The position numbers and the translations under genes were made by a program. A stretch of 42,564 nucleotides of DNA, taken from Candidatus Segatella intestinihominis (lineage in GTDB: Bacteria > Bacteroidota > Bacteroidia > Bacteroidales > Bacteroidaceae). Below are positions 1 through 5,143 of the stretch, piece after piece; the stretch's first letter is position 1, and each line of letters opens with the position of its first letter. The stretch is taken from the NCBI GenBank assembly GCA_900548535.1, contig URLG01000018.1:1-42564 (forward strand). The letters are read 5' to 3'. A model generated the notes under the pieces. It had not been told where the DNA came from, did not search any database, and worked only from the letters and a program-made list of their open reading frames with translations.

Positions 1-2
1 AG

Positions 3-230
3 GAACGGATTGAGAAGGCGTTGCGCCTTCATCGGTCCGTGATGGCACAAATGCCAACGGGTACGGGAAAAACGGTTCTACTCGCTTCGGTCGTAGAATC
101 GTTTTTGAGGGAACATTCCAATTGCAATGTTTGGATTGTTGCCCATAGAAGGGAACTGGTTTCTCATATTCGAGAAACAATTCAAAGAGTTTTTTTCGAA
201 AACCCACCCGTCCTCCCTTACCCTTAAGGG
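3..230 (+). pseudogene. N-terminal fragment of a superfamily II (DEAD/DEAH) helicase
   Basis: The reading frame is open to the left edge of the window, so the true start lies just outside. It contains a Walker A motif (MPTGTGKT) followed by a helicase motif Ia-like stretch (VWIVAHRREL), the usual opening of a superfamily II DNA/RNA helicase or restriction-helicase subunit. After about 65 codons the frame runs into the GC-rich repeat at 196 and stops, so motifs II to VI are absent and the gene cannot make a working ATPase. What the full gene did (repair, restriction or RNA unwinding) cannot be told from this piece. The break coincides with the TTTTCGAA left edge of the repeat. Confidence 0.7.
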
Positions 231-390
231 AGGCTCCACCGCTTTCCCCAAGCCCCTTTCCCCTCAGGGGACAGGGGATGTAACCGCTCCTCCTCGTCGC
301 TCGGAACCGCTGCGCTCTAAGGTTGGCGGACCATCAAAGGTCTCGCCAGATTGTGCGGGATGGAACCGCCGGGTGAGGGAAGTTCGCAAT
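196..390 (+). repeat. Structured GC-rich repeat, copy A
   Basis: First of three dispersed copies. It begins at TTTTCGAA and holds a 9-bp stem (CCTCCCTTA 212-220 with TAAGGGAGG 225-233), the conserved GCTCCACC, nested C/G stems at 253-277, a conserved block around 301-323, and a third hairpin at 325-347 (GGCG-GACC, loop ATCAAA, GGTC-T-CGCC). It interrupts the helicase frame. The AT-rich stretch 390-500 that follows resembles that after copy B. No protein-like frame is credible. I infer a structured mobile or RNA element; its identity is unknown. Confidence 0.6.
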
Positions 391-480
391 TTATAATTTA
401 CAATTAATAGTTTATAGGTTGCTGTTTACTGATGATTTTGGGGTAATTGGCTGATGAGTTGCAGATTTCTTTCGATTTTT

Positions 481-511
481 TTGGTGGTTTCGAGGAAAAA
501 GTGTACTTTTG
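481..511 (+). promoter_or_regulatory. Promoter of the PIN toxin-antitoxin pair
   Basis: A -33 TTGG at 481-484 and a -7 TACTTTTG at 504-511 match the Bacteroidota sigma-ABfr form. The box sequence TTGGTGGTT recurs at 2202 and, as TTTGGTGGTTAC, before the GH31 gene at 6314, so several genes here share one promoter type. Confidence 0.65.
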
Positions 512-539
512 CGGTTAGATATTAATAAAATGAATTATT

Positions 540-773
540 ATGGCACAGGTAGCAACAATGAATCAAGCTCAATTGCAAATCCTCGATATGCTGTCATTTA
601 TCAAGACTCCTGAGGCTTTGCGAGATTTGAATAAGGTAATCTCCGATTATTTTGTTCAGATGGCTGATGCTGAATTAGATAGAATGTGGAATGAAGGAAC
701 CTTGAATGAAGAACGTATCGAGAGTTTCCGGCATCTCCATGAACGTACTCCATACAATAAACCAATATTATAA
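540..773 (+). CDS. Putative antitoxin of a PIN-type toxin-antitoxin pair
   Basis: A 77-residue acidic, largely helical protein that starts 29 nt after the -7 box and ends 10 nt before the PIN-domain gene. Its size, position directly upstream of the toxin and lack of any enzyme motif fit the antitoxin of a type II module. No DNA-binding fold (ribbon-helix-helix, AbrB or Phd) is recognisable by eye, so the antitoxin role is inferred from context. It would bind and block the PIN nuclease and probably repress the promoter at 481-511. Confidence 0.6.
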   Translation: MAQVATMNQAQLQILDMLSFIKTPEALRDLNKVISDYFVQMADAELDRMWNEGTLNEERIESFRHLHERTPYNKPIL

Positions 774-783
774 TCTTTAGGTT

Positions 784-1197
784 ATGAATATTGTATTGGA
801 TACAAATAGTTTGATTATGTCAATCGCCCCTAGAAGTCCGTATCGTAAGGTGTGGAATGCTTTTCTTAGAGGCGATTATAACCTTTGTGTGTCCAATGAA
901 ATAATAGAGGAGTATTCAGAGGTTTTATCTCGTAATATATCTTCTCAAGTTTCTGAGGCCATAGTTTATGCTATATTGACTAGACCCAATGTAATTCGCA
1001 AAGATCCTCATTATACTTTTGCTTTAATTGAGGCAGATAAAGATGACAATAAGTTTGTAGATTGTGCCATTGCTGCAAATGCAAAGTGTATTGTTACAGA
1101 AGACAAGCACTTTAAGGTCCTGGAAGATATTCCTTTTCCTAAAGTGGAGGTTATAGGTATAGAGGATTTTAAATGTTATTTGGATAAGTGGATATAG
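784..1197 (+). CDS. PIN-domain toxin (putative ribonuclease)
   Basis: A 137-residue protein with the pattern of a PIN-like nuclease of toxin-antitoxin systems. Conserved acids are visible: D6 in the opening LDTNSLI, E42/E43 in EIIEEYSEVL, D88 and D93 in DDNKFVDCAIAA, and E106/D107 in VTEDKHF. These residues bind the divalent metal that cleaves RNA in this family. It is full length for the class and follows its presumed antitoxin by 10 nt, so the two are very likely co-transcribed. The RNA target is unknown. An IS66-like remnant begins immediately after its stop codon. Confidence 0.8.
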   Translation: MNIVLDTNSLIMSIAPRSPYRKVWNAFLRGDYNLCVSNEIIEEYSEVLSRNISSQVSEAIVYAILTRPNVIRKDPHYTFALIEADKDDNKFVDCAIAANAKCIVTEDKHFKVLEDIPFPKVEVIGIEDFKCYLDKWI

Positions 1198-1353
1198 GTT
1201 TATGTACTGGTTTTGTATATCACCATTACATGTAAGGTGCTAGATGAAAATCCTGAGCGTTGGCTTTGTTATGTGTTGAAGCACATAGATTCTACGCCTG
1301 AGGATAAGTATTATACTCTTCTTCCTGAGTTCTGGGAAGATGAGGAACAATAA
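1198..1353 (+). pseudogene. C-terminal remnant of an IS66-like transposase
   Basis: The frame after the PIN gene stop reads about 51 codons to a stop at 1351-1353. Its last 40 residues (CKVLDENPERW ... YYTLLPEFW) match the usual C-terminal pattern of IS66-family transposases (a CK...NP...YL segment followed by LLP). The catalytic part is missing, so it is dead. An IS66-like terminal end about 165 bp downstream supports the call. Family assignment is by recalled pattern, without a database search. Confidence 0.5.
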
Positions 1354-1517
1354 AAATGAATTTATTATTTAGTCAAATTAAGGTATAACCTCCATTAGCT
1401 TGTGCTGATGGGGGGCTAAATTGCGTATTCTTGTCTCAAAATTAGAAAAATGATGCCGCCGTACAAAGGTACAACATTATTTTGAGATATGCAATACGGC
1501 GTTTAGCGGATACTTAC
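1354..1517 (+). mobile_element. Right-end remnant of an IS66-like element
   Basis: The stretch ends in sequence whose reverse complement begins GTAAGTATCCGCTAAACG. IS66-family elements have terminal repeats beginning GTAAG, so 1517 is probably the outer end. The left end and most of the transposase are missing. The remnant sits between the PIN gene and a gene fragment that recurs at 4082. Confidence 0.4.
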
Positions 1518-1527
1518 GAAGCTCCAG

Positions 1528-1644
1528 ATTTCTACTAATATCTGTGGTGAGAAGTTGAAGAACTGCGGTTATCAGTTTAAGTGGAGCTTTGAGGAAGCGC
1601 TGGCTGACTGGTTTGAGGATAATGACAGGAAATATCTGAAATAA
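1528..1644 (+). pseudogene. C-terminal gene fragment, copy 1 (epimerase-like?)
   Basis: An in-frame stretch of 38 codons ending in a normal stop reads NICGEKLKNCGYQFKWSFEE and on to a DWFEDND tail. The same sequence, nearly identical at DNA level, recurs at 4082-4189, and a shorter piece at 2265-2313. There is no start; the IS66-like end lies directly upstream. The pattern recalls the C-terminus of NAD-dependent sugar epimerases, and an rmlB tail follows 60 nt downstream, but this assignment is weak. Confidence 0.4.
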
Positions 1645-1703
1645 GGATGTTGAAAACTATATCTTACCTTTTCCTTCTGCTCGGCAGAAAGGAAGGCGAG
1701 GAT

Positions 1704-1850
1704 ATGAATCTCATCACTTATGTAACTGACAGAAAGGGTCACGATATGCGTTATGCTATTGACTCTAGAAAGCTACAGAAGGAACTCGGCTGGGAGCCAT
1801 CTCTGCAGTTTGAGGAGGGTATCGAGGAGACCGTTAAATGGTATCTCTTT
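1704..1850 (+). pseudogene. C-terminal fragment of dTDP-glucose 4,6-dehydratase
   Basis: About 47 codons from ATG 1704 read MNLITYVTDRKGHDMRYAID and then KLQKELGWEPSLQFEEGIEE, closely matching the conserved C-terminal region of RmlB (YVxDRxGHDxRYAID, LGW.P...FE.GI..T..WYL). RmlB makes dTDP-4-keto-6-deoxyglucose for rhamnose and capsule sugars. The first ~270 residues with the Rossmann fold and YxxxK are absent. The frame runs into repeat copy B after WYL, so the usual tail is also lost. Too short to be active; it is a relic of a polysaccharide locus. Confidence 0.7.
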
Positions 1851-2113
1851 TCGAAAATCACCCCGTCCCTCTTTTTTGATAAAGCGAGCTGCACTCGGCA
1901 ATTTGAAAGCGAGCTTTCATTGCACTCATTGGCATCGCTTTTTCCCCTTAAAGAGGGCTCCACCTCTCATCTCGGTCTTCTCCCCTCAGGGAAGAAGAGG
2001 GAAACCGCCCTACTCGGTGCTCGGAACCGCTACGCTCTAAGGTTGGCGGACCATCAAAGGTCTTCGCCAGGTTTATGCGGGCTGGGACCGCCTTACCATA
2101 GCTTGCTGAGGTA
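1851..2113 (+). repeat. Structured GC-rich repeat, copy B
   Basis: Second copy, starting at TTTTCGAAAA and interrupting the rmlB fragment. Stem 1 pairs CCCTCTTT 1867-1874 with AAAGAGGG 1950-1957 and carries a 75-nt insertion in its loop. Stem 2 pairs TCTTCT 1976-1981 with AGAAGA 1993-1998. Hairpin 3 at 2045-2068 is GGCG-GACC, loop ATCAAA, GGTC-TT-CGCC. The block GCTCGGAACCGC and CTCTAAGGTT before hairpin 3 is nearly identical to copy A. The flank to 2237, with a promoter at its end, also matches the flank of copy A. Confidence 0.6.
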
Positions 2114-2201
2114 GGGAATAGCTGTTTATAGTTTACAGTTAATAGTTTACGATTGATTTCGTGGTTATTTGCTGATAACTTACAGATTTCTTGTTAATTG
2201 C

Positions 2202-2233
2202 TTGGTGGTTTCGAAGAAAAAAGCGTAACTTTG
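2202..2233 (+). promoter_or_regulatory. Promoter downstream of repeat copy B
   Basis: TTGG at 2202-2205 and TAACTTTG at 2226-2233. Sequence and spacing closely resemble the promoter at 481-511, as does the AT-rich stretch before it. Downstream lies only a gene remnant (2265-2313) before the next promoter, so it may now drive nothing or add to transcription of the RelE pair. Confidence 0.5.
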
Positions 2234-2264
2234 GCGGCAAGTTATATAAACTAAATAATAATGT

Positions 2265-2313
2265 GATTTTCAGAAATGGTTTGATGATAATGACAAGAAT
2301 GGACTGGAATATA
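2265..2313 (+). pseudogene. C-terminal gene fragment, third short copy
   Basis: This piece reads FQKWFDDNDKNGLE and resembles the last 15 codons of the fragments at 1528-1644 and 4082-4189 (DWFEDND...GLK). It shows that the same gene end has been copied three times in 3 kb. Its parent gene is not identified. Confidence 0.35.
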
Positions 2314-2342
2314 GACCTTTAACGTTAAAATAATGCAAGAAG

Positions 2343-2374
2343 TTTGGCGGTGTGAGGGGAAAAAAGTATTTTTG
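2343..2374 (+). promoter_or_regulatory. Promoter of the RelE-type toxin-antitoxin pair
   Basis: TTTGG at 2343-2347 and a -7 TATTTTTG at 2367-2374, 37 nt before the antitoxin start. A purine-rich AAAGGAGAAG directly before the ATG is one of the few strong Shine-Dalgarno-like sites in the window. Confidence 0.6.
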
Positions 2375-2411
2375 CAACCTAATTCAGTAAAACGTTTAAA
2401 AGGAGAAGATT

Positions 2412-2663
2412 ATGAAACAGATATTAGTTACGGTAGATACTAACCAGCCTCTGCAAAACATTCGTAAGGCTATTAATATGCTTCGTGGTGTTGTGTCAAC
2501 TACAGTTGTAAAAGAGCCTGTCTTGACAAAGACACAGAAGCAGCAAGCTTTTGTGAAGGAAAGTTTGACAAGAGCTTTGCAGGAAGTGAAACTTGCTAAG
2601 TTGGAAGGAAGAAAACTACCAGATGCAAGGGATTTATTAAAAGATTTAGAAATGGAAGATTGA
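2412..2663 (+). CDS. Antitoxin of a RelE/HigB-type toxin-antitoxin pair
   Basis: An 83-residue protein with a short beta-like opening (QILVTVDTN) followed by basic, Lys/Glu-rich helices. It ends 1 nt before the toxin start, the tight spacing usual for type II modules. The C-terminal half (LEGRKLPDARDLLKDLEMED) resembles antitoxin segments that wrap around RelE-fold toxins. The ATG is preceded by AAAGGAGAAG. It is expected to neutralise the downstream toxin and repress the promoter at 2343-2374. The subfamily is not certain by eye. Confidence 0.7.
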   Translation: MKQILVTVDTNQPLQNIRKAINMLRGVVSTTVVKEPVLTKTQKQQAFVKESLTRALQEVKLAKLEGRKLPDARDLLKDLEMED

Positions 2664-2664
2664 C

Positions 2665-2997
2665 ATGAAAATACATGTTGAATATGGCTCTGAGTTTAAA
2701 AGACAGTTTAAACGTTTGGCTAAAAAATATCATTCATTGAAATCTGACTATGATGCTTGGTTAGATGAAATTTACAAGAATCCTCTTGTTGGAGATGACC
2801 TTGGTGGTGGCGTTCGTAAGATAAGAATGACCATTGCTGACAAGGGTAAAGGCAAAAGTGGTGGTGCAAGAATCCTAACTCTTAATGTAAAAGTTAGTGA
2901 GGATGGTATGAATGTAACTCTTCTTACAATCTATGACAAGGGAGAAATCTCTAATGTCAAGGATGAATTTATAAAATTCTTGATAAAAAACTTATAA
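2665..2997 (+). CDS. RelE/HigB-family toxin (putative mRNA interferase)
   Basis: A 110-residue protein of the RelE/ParE superfamily. Visible marks are the N-terminal FKRQFKRLAKKY helix, the central GGGVRKIRMTIADKGKGKSG, which is typical of HigB-like toxins from Bacteroidota, a beta-strand ARILTLNV, and the C-terminal LLTIYDKGE. Family members cut mRNA on the ribosome; basic residues in these segments bind RNA. Full length for the group. It forms an operon with the antitoxin 1 nt upstream. The large inverted repeat at 3032-3104 lies just beyond its end and may shape the 3' end of its mRNA. Confidence 0.85.
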   Translation: MKIHVEYGSEFKRQFKRLAKKYHSLKSDYDAWLDEIYKNPLVGDDLGGGVRKIRMTIADKGKGKSGGARILTLNVKVSEDGMNVTLLTIYDKGEISNVKDEFIKFLIKNL

Positions 2998-3031
2998 GCA
3001 ATAATTCCCAATCTGTAAGTTGATTGGCTTA

Positions 3032-3104
3032 CGGGAGAGCGTAAACTAAACTGTGTTAAACTACTTTTATTGTAGCTTGACACAGTTTAGTTTACACTCT
3101 CCCG
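3032..3104 (+). repeat. 28-bp inverted repeat forming one long hairpin
   Basis: Arms 3032-3059 and 3077-3104 pair over 28 positions with one mismatch and one G-T pair; the 17-nt loop contains a further CTAC/GTAG pairing. No T tract follows, so it is not a standard intrinsic terminator. It could be a minimal MITE, two ends of a lost insertion sequence, or a 3' hairpin protecting the toxin mRNA. Sequence 3105-3204 shows nothing else I can name. Confidence 0.65.
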
Positions 3105-3204
3105 GTAATGTAACCATCTTCGATTACCAGATGGCGCAGTATTATATGTATTCGGTGAATTAGAAAGTTGAGTTTCTGTATAATTCTTAACACTGAAAGT
3201 TGAT

Positions 3205-3363
3205 ATGGATGCATTTGATGAAATATTGAATAAACTGCCATCTGATATTGGTGGTTCTACTGCAGATAATGGCTTTACATTCCTGAAGAATTGGGTTTTG
3301 ATGAAGTTATTGGAATTAGAAGAAAGTGGAAAGTCTTATACAAAATGTCCTATTAAAAGATAA
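3205..3363 (+). CDS. Small hypothetical protein (52 aa)
   Basis: ATG 3205 opens 52 codons encoding an acidic N-terminal half (MDAFDEILNKLPSDIGG) and an amphipathic LKNWVLMKLLELEESGKSY segment. No family is recognised and no signal peptide or membrane segment is seen. No clear -7 box lies directly upstream. It may be the N-terminal stub of a longer lost gene; the sequence after 3363 is AT-rich and broken in all frames. Confidence 0.3.
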   Translation: MDAFDEILNKLPSDIGGSTADNGFTFLKNWVLMKLLELEESGKSYTKCPIKR

Positions 3364-3389
3364 AGAAACGACATCCCAAATGGAAATGC

Positions 3390-3626
3390 TTAAAATGCAG
3401 GCGGATAAAGATAAAACAACTCTTTCCTCATTGTAATCTCTTTTGGAAAAAGTAGTGAATAAACTATAATAGTGTGTTTTAACTTATGTGAAGTTTTTAG
3501 AAGATGATAGAAAAACGGAGAAATTCTATGAGGAACTGGAAGTTCAATGCCTAGCGCATCAAGCATCTGGGCTGTCTTCATCTCGCATCCTTCCTTGACA
3601 TGTATGATATACTCTTGTTGTTTCAT
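3390..3626 (-). pseudogene. Small minus-strand ORF, probably a remnant
   Basis: From ATG 3626 the first 30 codons (MKQQEYIIHVKEGCEMKTAQ, then MLDALGIELP) look like real protein. After about codon 33 the sequence becomes low-complexity and overlaps a plus-strand coding-like piece (FLEDDRKTEKFYEELE, about 3486-3535). A minus-strand -7 box, the reverse complement of CAAAGGTA 3632-3639, sits so close to the ATG that any transcript would be nearly leaderless. I infer a truncated gene head joined to unrelated sequence. No function is recognised. Confidence 0.3.
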
Positions 3627-3768
3627 GGGTGCAAAGGTAATCATAAAAAGATAAATATTGCTAAAAGATAGAGACTTTTCTTGCTTTGTACTAGAAAAAT
3701 GTTTATTTTTGCAATATTAATTTGAATATTTTTGTATGACAGCAAAAGAAGACAAGGAGAAAGAAAAA
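3625..3768 (+). repeat. Duplicated promoter/5' segment, copy 1
   Basis: This segment recurs at 4602-4742 with about 85-90 percent identity by eye. It includes a minus-strand promoter (CAAAGGTA 3632-3639), a plus-strand promoter (TATTTTTG at 3704-3711, TTG at 3681-3683) and the first codons of the membrane-protein gene at 3736. Confidence 0.7.
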
Positions 3769-3963
3769 ACTCGCCGAGAGAATCTTAGCAAGTTTATTTA
3801 TCAATTAGCACATACGTGTTTTACTGCAATGGTAGTCGTTGCAGCAGTAGGTTTGGTATTAGATGCAGAAGATGTAAAGCCTTATGGCTTATTGTTGGTA
3901 TTAGGTGTCTTCGCAACTTTTTTCTTGGCATTGTTTGCTGATAACATTTTAAAAAAGAAATGA
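3736..3963 (+). CDS. Small two-helix membrane protein (75 aa)
   Basis: A charged N-terminus (MTAKEDKEKEKTRRENLSK) is followed by two hydrophobic segments, about residues 24-42 and 49-68, and a lysine-rich end (NILKKK). This suggests two transmembrane helices in the inner membrane with both ends in the cytoplasm. The start is supported by the promoter at 3681-3711, 25 nt upstream, and by conservation of the first residues in the duplicate at 4714. The stop overlaps the start of the next small gene. Function unknown; it may belong to one of the small Bacteroidales membrane DUF families, which I cannot assign reliably. Confidence 0.6.
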   Translation: MTAKEDKEKEKTRRENLSKFIYQLAHTCFTAMVVVAAVGLVLDAEDVKPYGLLLVLGVFATFFLALFADNILKKK

Positions 3964-4073
3964 TTATGGTAGGAATGTATGTTATATTGGGTGGCGTAGG
4001 CATAGTAGCCTGTTTCTTGTATCTTTGGTCCTCTTATACCAAAAGTGGTAGGAAGTGGATTGAAAGTTTGTGA
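3960..4073 (+). CDS. Small single-helix membrane protein (37 aa)
   Basis: ATG 3960 overlaps the stop of the preceding gene in ATGA, the usual arrangement for translational coupling. The 37 codons encode one hydrophobic segment (residues 3-24, MVGMYVILGGVGIVACFLYL) and a basic tail (YTKSGRKWIESL). A helix plus positive tail predicts an N-out, C-in inner-membrane miniprotein. Coupling to the two-helix protein suggests they act together, perhaps as a complex. Too short for family assignment. The fragment starting at 4082 follows 8 nt after the stop. Confidence 0.5.
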   Translation: MIMVGMYVILGGVGIVACFLYLWSSYTKSGRKWIESL

Positions 4074-4081
4074 TTTTTGTC

Positions 4082-4189
4082 AATATCTGTGGTAACAAGT
4101 TGAAGAACTGTGGCTATCAGTTTAAGTGGAGCTTTGAGGAAGCGCTGGAGGACTGGTTTGAGGATAATGACAAAGAAGGACTGAAATAG
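4082..4189 (+). pseudogene. C-terminal gene fragment, copy 2
   Basis: Reads NICGNKLKNCGYQFKWSFEE and on to a DWFEDND end with a stop at 4187-4189. It is nearly identical in DNA and protein to 1537-1644, and like the rmlB and helicase fragments it lies directly before a copy of the structured repeat. No start codon or N-terminal region exists here. Parent gene unknown; a sugar epimerase tail is possible. Confidence 0.45.
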
Positions 4190-4217
4190 TTTATAAGGCT
4201 ATGCCTTATGATTCATT

Positions 4218-4460
4218 TTTTCGAACCTCTCCGTCTCTCCTTCCAAGGAGAGTTCCACCTCTCATCTCGGTCTTCTTCAATGGTCTTTACACCCCCTTCG
4301 GTTCCCCCGTTAGCGGGGGACAGAAACCTCAGGCGAGAAGAGGAAACCGCACCCTGTTGGCGTGCTCGGTACCGCTGCGCTCTAAGGTTGGCGGGGCATC
4401 AGAGCCCTCGCCAGATTTTTGCGGGATGGGACCGCCTGGGGAAAGGTGGGGGATAGGCTA
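4218..4460 (+). repeat. Structured GC-rich repeat, copy C
   Basis: Third copy, starting TTTTTTCGAA. Stem 1 pairs CTCTCCTT 4235-4242 with AAGGAGAG 4245-4252. Stem 2 pairs TCTTCT 4271-4276 with AGAAGA 4336-4341 and encloses a copy-specific insertion with its own stem (CCCCCG 4304-4309 with CGGGGG 4314-4319). Hairpin 3 at 4390-4412 is GGCG-GGGC, loop ATCAGA, GCCC-T-CGCC. Against copies A and B two of the four inner pairs of hairpin 3 have changed on both sides, keeping the pairing. Two long frames cross the copy but are not protein-like. Confidence 0.6.
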
Positions 4461-4601
4461 GGTATTGTCTTGCAGTAAGGTATGGTGGTAACGGATGGTG
4501 ATAGAACTGGGACTGTCAAGTGGTTACCTCATGGCTGGCTTGTTTTTCCCAGCCAAGTTTATCGCAGAAAGAATCTTCGGATAGTCTTGTAAGCCCAGTG
4601 A
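4461..4601 (-). other. Gene-poor stretch with a minus-strand coding-like piece
   Basis: On the minus strand a short open frame reads SLGLQDYPKILSAINLAGKN and stops after PAMR at about 4525, without a start. It lies downstream of the minus-strand promoter of the duplicated segment (CAAAGGTA at 4609-4616). It may be the remnant that replaced the frame seen at 3390-3626. Nothing else is recognisable. Confidence 0.2.
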
Positions 4602-4742
4602 ATGGGCGCAAAGGTAATCATAAAAAGATAAATATTGCTAAAAGATAGAGACTTTTCTTGTTTCGTACTTGAAAATTGCTTGTTTTTGCAATATATAATT
4701 TAGTATTTACAGTATGACAGCAAGAGAAGACAAAGAAAACCG
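4602..4742 (+). repeat. Duplicated promoter/5' segment, copy 2
   Basis: Second copy of 3625-3768, including both outward promoters and the first codons of the membrane-protein gene. Identity drops after the shared ATGACAGCA(A/G)(A/G)AGAAGAC, where the gene copy is broken. Confidence 0.7.
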
Positions 4743-4776
4743 CAAGTTTGAAAGTCTACGACCAGTTTCTTTGTAA
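4714..4776 (+). pseudogene. Truncated copy of the 75-aa membrane protein gene
   Basis: MTAREDKENRKFESLRPVSL followed by a stop. The first eight residues match the gene at 3736 (MTAKEDKE); the membrane segments are gone. The AT-rich stretch 4777-4850 has no gene. Confidence 0.55.
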
Positions 4777-4833
4777 AACATTTATACTTTTTTAGTTAAG
4801 TAGTGTAAAATATGAGTTTTTTTTTGAAAAACA

Positions 4834-4865
4834 TTGAGTTGAAATAAAAAAAAAACGTAACTTTG
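4834..4865 (+). promoter_or_regulatory. Promoter of the SecB-like cassette
   Basis: TTG at 4834-4836 and TAACTTTG at 4858-4865, spaced as in the other promoters, 36 nt before the first gene of the cassette. Confidence 0.65.
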
Positions 4866-4900
4866 CAAGCAAAGAATGTCAACTAATAAGGATTTATAAC

Positions 4901-5140
4901 ATGGTAGATAAATATATAGAGCAGGTTCTAGATTTCCTTCGTGAATCTTCGAGGGAAGTTAAGGATGCAGAGTGGGATAGAATTTCTAGTCTCAATCTGC
5001 CAAATGTTAGTGCCTTTACTTTTGTAGAGAATTCTTTGAAGGATATCGACTTAAGGAACAAAAAAGCAAAGCTGGATTTAATAGATGATGGCTATTGCTC
5101 TTTGTATAAAGGTAATGAACAACTAGATTTTGCAGCGTAA
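4901..5140 (+). CDS. Small acidic protein, candidate antitoxin of a SecB-linked cassette
   Basis: A 79-residue protein with an amphipathic N-terminal helix (residues 4-20) and an acidic, aromatic C-terminal part ending YKGNEQLDFAA. It ends 3 nt before a SecB-like gene. In toxin-antitoxin-chaperone systems the antitoxin is unstable and its C-terminus is bound by the SecB-like chaperone; the -FAA end here resembles ssrA-like ClpXP signals. No DNA-binding fold is obvious. It could equally be an immunity or adaptor protein. The antitoxin role is inferred from gene order, size and the C-terminus only. Confidence 0.4.
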   Translation: MVDKYIEQVLDFLRESSREVKDAEWDRISSLNLPNVSAFTFVENSLKDIDLRNKKAKLDLIDDGYCSLYKGNEQLDFAA

Positions 5141-5143
5141 AAT

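Noticed and set aside
127..396. An 89-codon frame through repeat copy A
   Set aside because: Proline-rich translation of the structured repeat in a frame unrelated to the helicase; other copies do not keep it.
1647..2114. A 155-codon frame joining the rmlB tail to repeat copy B
   Set aside because: Only the first part matches RmlB; the rest is the GC-rich repeat read through and is not protein-like.
4201..4461. Two overlapping frames of over 80 codons in repeat copy C
   Set aside because: Both are translations of the repeat; insertions of differing length between copies break all frames.
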